NCBI GenBank assembly: GCA_029261675.1 | Contig: JAJDBA010000151.1 | Coordinates: 1 to 9,684, forward strand | Reading direction: 5' to 3' | DNA from: Nitrospinaceae bacterium | GTDB taxonomy: Bacteria; Nitrospinota; Nitrospinia; Nitrospinales; VA-1 | Length of the DNA stretch: 9,684 bases | Part shown: piece after piece, positions 1 through 5,919 of the stretch | Numbering within the stretch: the stretch's first letter is position 1 | Layout: every line of letters begins with the position of its first letter | Notes under the pieces: generated by a model | Database searches by the model: none | Told to the model about the DNA's origin: nothing | What the model saw: only the letters and a program-made list of their open reading frames with translations | Program-made: the position numbers and the translations under genes

Positions 1-386
1 GCTGGCATAGCCGTGCCCGGTATGCCACGAATAATCGTCCGGTAAATATCTTTATCCAGAGGCAATGAGCCAAAAGGCGTACTGCGATATTTGAACACGC
101 CTTTTCTGAAATCTCTGGGCCACGGATAAAGGTAGGCCATAGCATCACCACCGCCGTTACCATCCTGTCCGTGACAAAACACGCACATATGCTTGTAAAC
201 GGTGGCACCGATGCGAAGCAGATCTTTTTTACCTTTGGGAGAATCCCCAACATCCCCATGTTCCGAATGAGAATAGGCAGGAAGCGGCCCAAAAACCAGA
301 GTAATCAGAACCAAAAAGGAAAAGATACTCTTCTTATAATTAACGAACCCCAAGGCTCGGCGTTGATAAAGAATAAAGTTCTTCAT
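1..386 (-). CDS. exported c-type cytochrome, partial (3' end beyond window)
   Basis: This is an open frame from an ATG at 386 leftward to the window edge, 128 codons without a stop. The N-terminus has a basic stretch (MKNFILYQRRALGF, then YKK) followed by a hydrophobic segment (about residues 21-37) ending near AYS, as in an exported precursor. Residues 68-72 are CVFCH, the covalent haem c site, followed by GQDGNGGG. The later segment PRDFRKGVFKYRSTPFG and the ending GIPGTAMP resemble class I single-haem cytochromes, and the Met near residue 127 is the likely sixth haem ligand. It should carry electrons in the periplasm; the partner is unknown. The start overlaps the end of the upstream hypothetical gene by 47 nt, and no good Shine-Dalgarno is visible, so translational coupling is likely. 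The exact start is uncertain because the signal region is long. Confidence 0.85.
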   Translation of the reverse strand, partial: MKNFILYQRRALGFVNYKKSIFSFLVLITLVFGPLPAYSHSEHGDVGDSPKGKKDLLRIGATVYKHMCVFCHGQDGNGGGDAMAYLYPWPRDFRKGVFKYRSTPFGSLPLDKDIYRTIIRGIPGTAMP

Positions 387-825
387 TGCCGTTTAAACCA
401 TCTTCTGCAATATCGACCCAAATGTCACCACGGCAATTGCGTCTATGGTCCACCCCTTTACAATAAAAAAGCGGATTTCGGTTTGTAAAGTATACGACCG
501 GATGCGAAAAAAATACGCTTAAATCATCAAACTTTGCAATTTCGATGGCTTGTTCAATCGTTGTCTCCTCTGCCGAAGCCTTTCGAATCACTTTGCGAAT
601 GACCATATAATCCAGCTCTCGATCCAAATCGAGATCGTAATATGTTGCGATCAAACCGGGAAGACTCAACGACTCCCATCCCCTATAAGATGGGTGATTC
701 CAACCCGGTTCTTTGGGAATATCCAGTTTTTTTAAGTCTTCATTTTGGCCCGAAGCTAAAACTTGGCCCTCAGTCAAAACAAACACCACGATCACCAGCC
801 AAACCAGCACAATGCGTAATTTCAC
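340..825 (-). CDS. exported hypothetical protein with acidic calcium-loop-like motifs
   Basis: I do not recognise a named family. The GTG at 825 is chosen because a GAGG sits 6 nt upstream; a TTG at 837 would add four residues but has no ribosome binding site. The 161-aa product begins MKLRIVLVWLVIVVF, a signal peptide probably cleaved after VLA (about residue 24). Two acidic stretches stand out: YDLDLDRELDYMV (residues 63-75, Asp at 64, 66, 68 and 72) and VDIAEDGLNGNEE (137-149). Both look like calcium-binding loops of the DxDxD kind. Between them lies FYCKGVDHRRNC, with Cys122 and Cys131 possibly forming a disulfide in the periplasm. It is translated just before, and overlaps, the partial cytochrome c gene, so a role in the same electron-transfer or envelope system is possible. 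The function is unknown. Confidence 0.75.
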   Translation of the reverse strand: MKLRIVLVWLVIVVFVLTEGQVLASGQNEDLKKLDIPKEPGWNHPSYRGWESLSLPGLIATYYDLDLDRELDYMVIRKVIRKASAEETTIEQAIEIAKFDDLSVFFSHPVVYFTNRNPLFYCKGVDHRRNCRGDIWVDIAEDGLNGNEELYSLSTPSLGVR

Positions 826-837
826 TTGAGGCCTCAA
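826..837 (-). promoter_or_regulatory. ribosome binding site within a 12-bp palindrome, deciding the GTG start at 825
   Basis: The sequence TTGAGGCCTCAA is a perfect palindrome ending next to the GTG. Its GAGG (832-835) is spaced 6 nt from the GTG. This favours GTG over the TTG at the palindrome's own first bases. The palindrome may be incidental. Confidence 0.5.
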
Positions 838-871
838 TTTTTTGGGAATCAGCAGTAAATGCCTACCCTAT

Positions 872-898
872 ATTTTAAGGAACCTACACCCATTGCAA
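872..898 (-). promoter_or_regulatory. weak candidate promoter for the hypothetical-cytochrome unit
   Basis: On the minus strand TTGCAA (893-898) is followed after 15 nt by TAAAAT (872-877), about 45 nt before the GTG start. The -10 matches consensus at five of six bases, but the spacer is short. The rest of the roughly 210-bp gap between this gene and the STAS gene holds no ORF or convincing hairpin. Confidence 0.25.
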
Positions 899-1033
899 CC
901 GGACTAGCAATCTGGAAATCCCCGATTTTCAAAGGATATTCAATAAGCTAACACATTTCAGGAACCATTCAAATGGGTAATCTCGTCAGAAAAATGAGGG
1001 AGGAAAAAGAAAAAAGGGGACGACTCGCCGGCT

Positions 1034-1408
1034 TCAGGAACTGGCCTTCATAGCAGTCGCCACATCAGGAAAGATTTCGAAAACATCGTGGAGCTTGGCA
1101 AGCTCGAACACTTCTTTCGGGGCACCTTGTAAATTGGCCAAAACAAACCGCCCCTCATCTTTAAGTGTCTGAAAACAATGTATAAATGTACTAATGGTGG
1201 AGCTGTCGAGGTAGGTGACTTTCTCCAGATTAATGATAAATTTTTTGAATCCCCTCTCAATATAAGCATCGATGAGGCGACTGAGATCATTTGAGTTATA
1301 GATATCTAACTGTCCGGCAAGATCGATGATAATGGTGTCATTTTCATCTCGACAATCAATATCGATTTTCCCCATCAACCCAAGTATTTCTTTATGAATC
1401 TTTTCCAT
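1034..1408 (-). CDS. STAS-domain protein, anti-sigma factor antagonist type
   Basis: The 124-aa product has a single STAS domain covering about residues 15-120. The segment IIIDLAGQLDIYNSNDL matches the first strands of the SpoIIAA/RsbV fold. KKFIINLEKVTYLDSSTISTFIHCF matches the strand and helix that hold the phosphorylatable Ser in the conserved DSS motif, followed by GRFVLANLQGAPKEVFELAKLHDVFEIF. In this family the unphosphorylated protein binds a GHKL-type anti-sigma kinase and frees a sigma factor or another output. No kinase or phosphatase gene is in the window, so the partner must lie elsewhere. The ATG at 1408 has AAGGG 7 nt upstream. It is the last gene of the phnD-phnC-SxtJ run, 35 nt after the SxtJ-family gene. 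The family assignment is firm; the pathway is not known. Confidence 0.9.
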   Translation of the reverse strand: MEKIHKEILGLMGKIDIDCRDENDTIIIDLAGQLDIYNSNDLSRLIDAYIERGFKKFIINLEKVTYLDSSTISTFIHCFQTLKDEGRFVLANLQGAPKEVFELAKLHDVFEIFPDVATAMKASS

Positions 1409-1443
1409 CGAAAAACCCTTTTCAGATTAGTGGGAAATTAACA

Positions 1444-1848
1444 TTAAAATTGCTTTTCATACCGTTTTGGATCCACATCGCGGGGTACGCAATCGATCCA
1501 ATAAGAATCTTTTTCGGGCTCCATTTTTCTCCTTAAAGGGTCTTCCCTGAATACCGAAGCCACCATACGAATGACAGTGAACACCAGAAAATAGGTAAGG
1601 CTCAAAATAACTTTGGCGTTAAAATTCCCTATCACCTCGGCAAACCGCATCCACTTCTTATGGATGGGAAGAAGACTCAATGGAGAAGCAATCCCCATGC
1701 TACCAAAAAATAAAACCAAAACTCCGAGAACAGCCGCAGCGATGGTCCAGGTTTTGTAAAAGAAAACGGCCCCAAAAAACGAAAATACCCCGGCCATCAT
1801 CAAACCGAATTGTCTTAATTGTTTTTCTGATGGGTCAACAGGATTCAT
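1444..1848 (-). CDS. SxtJ-family small membrane protein
   Basis: The 134-aa protein has two adjacent hydrophobic segments (about residues 14-31 and 35-58), a basic loop PIHKKWMRFAE, and a third hydrophobic segment (about 78-98). It ends in a soluble tail, SYWIDCVPRDVDPKRYEKQF. The third segment, its preceding WMRFAEVIGNFN and the ending (SYW then RYEKQF) are the recognisable signature of SxtJ-type proteins. These are named after a gene in the cyanobacterial saxitoxin cluster and often lie near carbamoyltransferases. Their biochemical role is not established. No carbamoyltransferase is visible here. The gene lies 48 nt after phnC and 35 nt before the STAS gene, in the position where a transporter permease might be expected. 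Three membrane segments and no visible permease motif argue against it being one. Confidence 0.7.
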   Translation of the reverse strand: MNPVDPSEKQLRQFGLMMAGVFSFFGAVFFYKTWTIAAAVLGVLVLFFGSMGIASPLSLLPIHKKWMRFAEVIGNFNAKVILSLTYFLVFTVIRMVASVFREDPLRRKMEPEKDSYWIDCVPRDVDPKRYEKQF

Positions 1849-1896
1849 AGTTTCTTTCTCTTAAAAGTTTCAAGCAGATTGTACGACAGCAAAGCG

Positions 1897-2634
1897 TCAT
1901 TGTGAATCGTAAAAAGAGCCGAGCTCTTTTTCACTCAGATCGGTAGCTGGACCATCGTAAACAATTCGACCTTCATTTAACGCGATAATACGCGATCCAT
2001 ATTCCCTTGCCAAAGACGGTAAATGCAGGTTGCAAATCACGGCGACACCATCCTGTTTATTGAAATCCACCAGCAAATCCATGATTTGTCTGGAGGTGCC
2101 TGGGTCCAGGCTCGACACCGGCTCATCGGCAAGAATCAGTTGCGGTTCTTGCATCAAGGCCCTTGCCAGCCCCACTCGTTGTTGTTGCCCACCGCTCAAT
2201 TTATCCGCGCGCTGCATTTTTTTTTCACCAATCCCCAATCGATCGAGAACCTTTCTGGATTTTTCAATATCTGCCTCGGGGAAAATATTTAAAATAGAAG
2301 CTGCGGTGGAAACACTGGCTAACCTTCCCACCAGAACATTGGTTTGCACGGAACAACGCGAAACAAGATTATATTGCTGAAAAACCATACCGATTTTCTT
2401 ACGCAGTTGCCGAAGTTGACTGGAAGAAGCTCCCGTAACTTCTTCATCGTTGAGAAAAATTCTGCCTGAGGTCGGCTCGACTAAACGGTTGATACAACGC
2501 AACAGCGTTGATTTCCCCGATCCACTTTTCCCCAGTACCACGACAAACTCCCCTGCCTCGATCACTAAGGAAACATCTCGCAAGGCTTCGGCACCCTTGT
2601 CATAGGTTTTACAAAGTTGTTCGATTCTTAGCAT
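1897..2634 (-). CDS. phnC: phosphonate-type ABC transporter ATP-binding protein (PhnC-like)
   Basis: The 245-aa protein is a complete ABC ATPase of the usual PhnC length. Visible motifs are Walker A GKSGSGKST (residues 35-43), Q-loop VFQQYNLV (84-91), signature LSGGQQQR (146-153), Walker B LILADEP (166-172), D-loop SSLDP (174-178) and the H-loop His204. The segment ending in SRCSVQTNVLVGRL is typical of the PhnC subfamily. It should bind the cytoplasmic side of a permease and drive uptake of phosphonate, phosphite or phosphate delivered by the PhnD-like protein. The ATG follows the phnD stop by only 2 nt, so the two are translationally coupled. No permease follows it: the next gene is SxtJ-like. 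Substrate identity cannot be read from the ATPase. Confidence 0.92.
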   Translation of the reverse strand: MLRIEQLCKTYDKGAEALRDVSLVIEAGEFVVVLGKSGSGKSTLLRCINRLVEPTSGRIFLNDEEVTGASSSQLRQLRKKIGMVFQQYNLVSRCSVQTNVLVGRLASVSTAASILNIFPEADIEKSRKVLDRLGIGEKKMQRADKLSGGQQQRVGLARALMQEPQLILADEPVSSLDPGTSRQIMDLLVDFNKQDGVAVICNLHLPSLAREYGSRIIALNEGRIVYDGPATDLSEKELGSFYDSQ

Positions 2635-2636
2635 TT

Positions 2637-3554
2637 TTATTTGGGTTGTGGGTTGGCCAGATCGAGGTTTAATAGTCTCCCCGCTTCGCGTACCGGATCG
2701 AACAATCCATCCAAATCCACCAATCCACTGATACCATACAACCGTTTCAGCACCTTACTGCCTTTAGGACTGTTCGATATTTTCTTGAGTCCCTCTCTAA
2801 TCTTTGCTTTCAAACCTTCAGGAATATTTTTACGGACAGATACCGTGTCGTTGGGTATTTCCTTGGTATAGGCAATGACTTTTATCTTTTCAAACACGTC
2901 GGGGTAAGATTTCGCAACAGCAGCACGAGAACCATCGTAAGCAGCCCCGCCATCGACCTCCCCTTTATATATAGAAAGAACCACCGCGTTATGCGACCCG
3001 GCAAATACGGATTTTCCAAAAAACGTTTTCGGCTCAAACCCTTTAGAAAGTAATAGTGTTTTCGGATACAAATGCCCTGAAGTAGAAGCCGGATCAACAA
3101 AGGCAAAGCGTTTGCCCTTCAAGTCTTTTAAGGAATGGATGCCACTGTCAGTACGCACCATGATCTGCCCTCGGTAAAAGGGACTGCCAAACCGCTGCAC
3201 CACCAGCAGCAGTTCAACATCATACTTATCTTTAGCTAGGACATAACTGAAAGTCGCCAACCAGCCAATATCAACTTTACCTGCACCCATTGCCTCAATC
3301 ACCGCAGCATAGCTGGTCGCTACCGAGGTTTTAAAATACAGTCCCGTCTCTTTATGCAACAGGTCGCCAACCTCCTGTCCTCCCTTTACAATGACTTGTG
3401 CATCTCCTGAAGGCACAAACATCATTCGAAGGGGATTTTTAGAGGTACCCAAAACATCTGCCAAAACAGGTTGCGGAAAAATGGCTACCTGTAAAAACAG
3501 GGTAATGAGTAGACAAAAAAATCTAAACGAATAAAAATGTAGGTAAAGATTCAA
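2637..3554 (-). CDS. phnD: phosphate/phosphite/phosphonate ABC transporter substrate-binding protein (PhnD-like)
   Basis: The 305-aa precursor starts at a TTG (3554-3552) with GGAG 6 nt upstream. This start gives a good signal peptide, with hydrophobic residues 12-26 and likely cleavage after VLA (residue 32). The mature part shows the PhnD family pattern: LRMMFVPSGDA (42-52), GKVDIGWLATFSYVLA (92-107), the oxyanion-binding loop FVDPASTSGHLYP (152-164), and HNAVVLSIYKGEVDGGAAYDG near residues 188-208. The STSG loop in this family binds a phosphonate or phosphate-like group through the helix N-terminus. It should act in the periplasm as the receptor for the PhnC-driven transporter. The His after STSG differs from the Tyr I remember as common, so the ligand may differ. 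Related proteins also serve as sensors, which matters because no permease is encoded beside it. Confidence 0.88.
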   Translation of the reverse strand: MNLYLHFYSFRFFCLLITLFLQVAIFPQPVLADVLGTSKNPLRMMFVPSGDAQVIVKGGQEVGDLLHKETGLYFKTSVATSYAAVIEAMGAGKVDIGWLATFSYVLAKDKYDVELLLVVQRFGSPFYRGQIMVRTDSGIHSLKDLKGKRFAFVDPASTSGHLYPKTLLLSKGFEPKTFFGKSVFAGSHNAVVLSIYKGEVDGGAAYDGSRAAVAKSYPDVFEKIKVIAYTKEIPNDTVSVRKNIPEGLKAKIREGLKKISNSPKGSKVLKRLYGISGLVDLDGLFDPVREAGRLLNLDLANPQPK

Positions 3555-3560
3555 AGAAAG

Positions 3561-3564
3561 CTCC
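3561..3564 (-). promoter_or_regulatory. ribosome binding site deciding the TTG start of the PhnD-like gene
   Basis: GGAG lies 6 nt upstream of the TTG at 3554. No ATG is available upstream of the signal peptide, and the TTG start retains the whole hydrophobic segment. Confidence 0.65.
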
Positions 3565-3586
3565 GAAAGTAATTCAACTTCATTAC

Positions 3587-3592
3587 ATTATA
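3587..3592 (-). promoter_or_regulatory. candidate -10 element of the phnD-phnC-SxtJ-STAS operon
   Basis: A perfect TATAAT on the minus strand lies 32 nt upstream of the TTG start and just downstream of the preceding gene's terminator. The -35 region is poor (only T-rich sequence at 16-18 nt spacing), so the promoter may need an activator, or the match may be chance. Confidence 0.4.
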
Positions 3593-3620
3593 CATTGGAG
3601 CGAGGGTAGAAAAACGGCAT

Positions 3621-3654
3621 AAAAAAAGGGGTAAGCCGCAGTGCGGCCTACCCC
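3621..3654 (-). terminator. intrinsic terminator of the cytochrome c gene
   Basis: Read on the minus strand, GGGGTAGGCCGC and GCGGCTTACCCC form a stem with one internal mismatch around a 3-nt loop, followed directly by seven T residues. It lies 18 nt after the stop codon of the 144-aa cytochrome c gene and separates it from the phnD operon downstream. Confidence 0.92.
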
Positions 3655-3672
3655 TAATTAAAAAACCTTAGC

Positions 3673-4107
3673 TTATTTTACAAATTCTGAACGGATGAAT
3701 TTGACAACATCCCAGATTTGCTTGTCTTTCAAAGTTTTACCATGAGCAGCCATACCTGTTCCCTTAGAACCATTTTTGATGATGTGGAACATCTGACCAG
3801 CAGAAACCTTTTTCATGGTCTCAGCACATGTGAAATTACGAGGATTCGGTTTCAGAGCTTTACCTAATTTTCCAGCTCCATCACCTTTTTCACCATGACA
3901 CATTTTGCAAGCCATTGGCTTTGCGGTTTTCATATAAAGTTTCTTACCATTAGCTGCATCCGCCTTGCCTGTCATATCTTTTTTACCAATGCTGCCAGGA
4001 GCCGCTTTGGTTTTACGAGGCTGTGGACATTTGCCGCCAGCGAAAGCAGAGCTAACTGCGAACAAGCTGAATATTACCAATACACTCAAAATTAAAGCCT
4101 TTTTCAT
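3673..4107 (-). CDS. exported single-haem c-type cytochrome
   Basis: The 144-aa precursor has a clear signal peptide (MKKALILSVLVIFSLFAV, likely cleavage after Ala23, SAFA). The haem site is CKMCH at residues 67-71 in KPMACKMCHGEKGDGAGKLG. The segment NGSKGTGMAAHGKTL supplies Met119 as the likely axial ligand, and the C-terminal helix KQIWDVVKFIRSEF is typical of class I cytochromes. It should be a soluble periplasmic electron carrier of about 12 kDa. Two further cysteines, Cys27 just after cleavage and Cys94 in RNFTCAETM, could form a disulfide. The ATG has a strong AGAGGAG 8 nt upstream. The gene stands alone, with its own consensus promoter and terminator, which suggests high expression. 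Its redox partner is not visible. Confidence 0.93.
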   Translation of the reverse strand: MKKALILSVLVIFSLFAVSSAFAGGKCPQPRKTKAAPGSIGKKDMTGKADAANGKKLYMKTAKPMACKMCHGEKGDGAGKLGKALKPNPRNFTCAETMKKVSAGQMFHIIKNGSKGTGMAAHGKTLKDKQIWDVVKFIRSEFVK

Positions 4108-4193
4108 TAAATAATCTCCTCTTAAAATAGTGGATCAAAGCTTATCTAAAAAACCCCAAATTACCGGTTTGTTGCATACTTATTTAAACAGCA

Positions 4194-4217
4194 TTTTTGC
4201 AGCCTAGGCTGCAAAAA
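4194..4217. repeat. 24-bp perfect palindrome in the cytochrome c leader
   Basis: The left half TTTTTGCAGCCT is followed immediately by its exact reverse complement. It lies 87-110 bp upstream of the cytochrome ATG and downstream of the consensus promoter. As RNA it could fold into a 10-bp hairpin with a CTAG loop. As DNA it could be a dimeric regulator site. It is not a terminator, since T residues precede and A residues follow the stem on both strands. Confidence 0.6.
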
Positions 4218-4218
4218 A

Positions 4219-4236
4219 CTAAATGAACCAGCCCAT
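4219..4236 (-). other. possible five-codon upstream ORF in the cytochrome c leader
   Basis: On the minus strand ATG GGC TGG TTC ATT TAG encodes MGWFI. A purine-rich AAAGGGGGTG lies 5 nt before the ATG and could act as a ribosome binding site. The ORF ends one base before the T run leading into the 24-bp palindrome. It could be a leader peptide influencing the hairpin, but such a short ORF can arise by chance. Confidence 0.25.
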
Positions 4237-4279
4237 CGCCACACCCCCTTTAAGGGCAAATGCTTAACGGGAATGGCGC

Positions 4280-4307
4280 ATTATAGTCCATTCGCTTTTT
4301 CTGTCAA
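4280..4307 (-). promoter_or_regulatory. consensus sigma70 promoter of the cytochrome c gene
   Basis: On the minus strand TTGACA (4302-4307) and TATAAT (4280-4285) are both perfect consensus hexamers, separated by 16 nt. Transcription should begin near 4273 and run leftward, giving a leader of about 165 nt before the cytochrome ATG at 4107. Confidence 0.75.
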
Positions 4308-4532
4308 TAAAAAATCCATAACAAAAAGCCCCCCCTTCAAATGGAAAATCAGAGGGAAGATTTCTACAAAAAACTTGAGGCAATTGAAAAACATTCTCAG
4401 AAAATTCATCAGGCCTTTTCCAATATTTTTCACAATATATCGACTCAACAAAATATCAGCTTATCGCAAATTTTTTCAATCATTTGTGCTTTTTTATTGA
4501 GTCTGATTCCATAGGGTTACAGGCAATTTTCC

Positions 4533-4561
4533 TTGCGAGGTACTGTCGAATCAAGTATGCT
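4533..4561 (+). promoter_or_regulatory. candidate promoter of the aminomutase gene
   Basis: TTGCGA (4533-4538) is followed after 17 nt by TATGCT (4556-4561), four of six matches in each hexamer. A competing perfect TATAAT at 4619-4624 has no -35 match at normal spacing. Either would give a long leader. Confidence 0.35.
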
Positions 4562-4588
4562 TTAAGTATAAGATTTAAACCCACATTC

Positions 4589-4616
4589 TACAGGGCAAAC
4601 ATTAATCAGCCCTGTA
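4589..4616. repeat. 8-bp perfect inverted repeat upstream of the aminomutase gene
   Basis: TACAGGGC (4589-4596) and GCCCTGTA (4609-4616) are separated by 12 nt. The repeat lies just downstream of one promoter candidate and abuts the TATAAT at 4619-4624, so it could be an operator or a leader hairpin. Confidence 0.4.
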
Positions 4617-4740
4617 CTTATAATCCCCTCCATTTAATGTTCTTTTTTTCTCTATATTTGAGGAAGGGGATTTGTTTTGCTTGTTTGAGTGCTTGTGGGA
4701 AGAAAAATCAATGAAAAACAAAATGTTAACTATTTTATAG

Positions 4741-4748
4741 GGAGGTGG
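4741..4748 (+). promoter_or_regulatory. strong ribosome binding site of the aminomutase gene
   Basis: GGAGGTGG is a near-perfect anti-Shine-Dalgarno match. GGAGG ends 7 nt before the ATG at 4753, which fixes the start. A nine-codon ORF (ATG at 4711, MKNKMLTIL, stop at 4740) ends at the base just before this site. Confidence 0.85.
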
Positions 4749-4752
4749 CTAG

Positions 4753-5919
4753 ATGAACGCTTTACTCAAACACCTCAGTTCAAAGTTTAAAAAAATCAAA
4801 TATCTAACGAAACTTGAGCAGATTCCTCAATTGACCGACTCAGAACGTGAGGATATGCAAAAAGTAAATGATAAGTTTGTTTTCCGCACCAATGACTACT
4901 ACCAGTCCCTGATCGATTGGGACGACCCCAACGACCCGATTAAGCGCATTATTATGCCTGATGTCGAAGAGTTGAATGAATGGGGTCAGCTCGATGCTTC
5001 CAATGAAGAAAAATACACAAAAGTCCACGGCTTAGAACATAAATACACCTCGACTGCATTATTGCTGGTCAATGAGGTCTGTGCTGCCTATTGTCGCTTC
5101 TGTTTTCGTAAACGGCTGTTTATGAACGAGAATGATGAAGTCACCAAAGATATTAGCGAAGGCCTGGAGTACATAAAAAATACCAAGGAAATCAACAATG
5201 TTTTGCTAACGGGCGGAGATCCTCTGATCCTTTCCACCAGCAAACTGGAACCGATTATCAAACAGCTCCGCGAAATTGATCATGTAAAGATCATTCGCAT
5301 AGGCACCAAGGTCCCGGCCTTTAATCCGTTTCGGATTTTAAACGATCCGTCTTTACTTGAAATGTTCCGCAAATACAGCACCAGCGAAAAGAAAATTTAT
5401 GTCATGGCGCATTTCAATCACCCTCGGGAGCTTACGCCACAAGCGGTTGATGGACTCAACGCTTTGATGGATGCGGGAGTTTCACTGGTCAACCAGACAC
5501 CTATGGTAAAAGGAGTCAATGACGACCCCGATGTGCTGGCTGAACTATTCTCCAAACTTTCTTTCATAGGTGTTCCACCCTATTATGTATTTTTGTGTCG
5601 CCCGACTCTCGGCAATGAGACCTATTCCATTCCCATTGAAAAGGGTTATGAAATTTTTGAGAAGGCCCGAATACGTTGTTCCGGCCTTGCTAAAAGAGCT
5701 CGCCTTGTCATGTCCCATGAGTCGGGGAAGATAGAAGTCGTAGGAATGACTGAAGATCAAATTTTCTTTAAATATGCACGTGCCGCAAGTGAGGAAGATA
5801 ACGCTCGCTTTTTGGCATTCTATAGAAATCCCGATGCCGCATGGTTCGATGATTATAAGGAAGCCAGTGAAGAGTTTTCTTTATTTACAAACAACGAAAC
5901 CAGCGGGGTAGTGAGTTAA
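4753..5919 (+). CDS. KamA-family radical SAM aminomutase, substrate uncertain (possibly glutamate)
   Basis: The 388-aa protein has the radical SAM cluster motif CAAYCRFCFRKR (Cys110, Cys114, Cys117) and LLTGGDPLILS (151-161), both typical of lysine 2,3-aminomutases. These PLP- and [4Fe-4S]/SAM-dependent enzymes move an amino group from C2 to C3. Lys326 in SHESGKIEVVG is at the place of the PLP-binding Lys of clostridial lysine 2,3-aminomutase (K337). That enzyme holds the lysine side-chain amine with D293 (in CDL) and D330. By eye the matching positions here are Arg283 (in LCRPTLGNE) and about Val319, so lysine recognition looks lost and an acidic substrate is possible. The C-terminus is shorter than that of the clostridial enzyme (about 416 aa). 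The arrangement lacks an adjacent acetyltransferase of the AblB kind. The family is sure; the reaction product is not. Confidence 0.85.
   Translation: MNALLKHLSSKFKKIKYLTKLEQIPQLTDSEREDMQKVNDKFVFRTNDYYQSLIDWDDPNDPIKRIIMPDVEELNEWGQLDASNEEKYTKVHGLEHKYTSTALLLVNEVCAAYCRFCFRKRLFMNENDEVTKDISEGLEYIKNTKEINNVLLTGGDPLILSTSKLEPIIKQLREIDHVKIIRIGTKVPAFNPFRILNDPSLLEMFRKYSTSEKKIYVMAHFNHPRELTPQAVDGLNALMDAGVSLVNQTPMVKGVNDDPDVLAELFSKLSFIGVPPYYVFLCRPTLGNETYSIPIEKGYEIFEKARIRCSGLAKRARLVMSHESGKIEVVGMTEDQIFFKYARAASEEDNARFLAFYRNPDAAWFDDYKEASEEFSLFTNNETSGVVS

Larger units (their letters stand above)
4308..4752. other. AT-rich intergenic region between cytochrome c and the aminomutase
   Basis: No gene is convincing here. 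Open frames on the plus strand between 4273 and 4714 give low-complexity, Phe- and Lys-rich peptides with no ribosome binding site and no recognisable domain. The region carries the rightward promoter candidates, an 8-bp inverted repeat and the aminomutase ribosome binding site, all given separately. Confidence 0.6.

Noticed and set aside
171..488. Plus-strand open frame at the left end
   Set aside because: It is antisense to the cytochrome c with a clear CVFCH motif and to the exported hypothetical protein, and its own peptide resembles nothing.
1009..1033. Terminator after the STAS gene
   Set aside because: There is a T-rich stretch on the minus strand but no stem longer than about 3 bp before it.
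1444..1848. SxtJ-family gene as the missing PhnE permease
   Set aside because: It has only about three membrane segments and ends in the SxtJ-type soluble tail. PhnE permeases are about twice as long, and no permease-type coupling loop is visible.
4130..4180. Leader terminator or attenuator before the cytochrome c (AAACC...GGTTTTTT)
   Set aside because: The stem is only about 5 bp and the T run is far from a strong GC hairpin. Too weak to claim.
4194..4217. 24-bp palindrome as an intrinsic terminator
   Set aside because: The stem is preceded by T residues and followed by A residues on either strand, the reverse of what an intrinsic terminator needs.
4273..4714. Two overlapping plus-strand open frames upstream of the aminomutase
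   Set aside because: Their peptides are low-complexity and Phe/Lys-rich, with no ribosome binding site or recognisable domain. One starts inside the minus-strand cytochrome promoter region.
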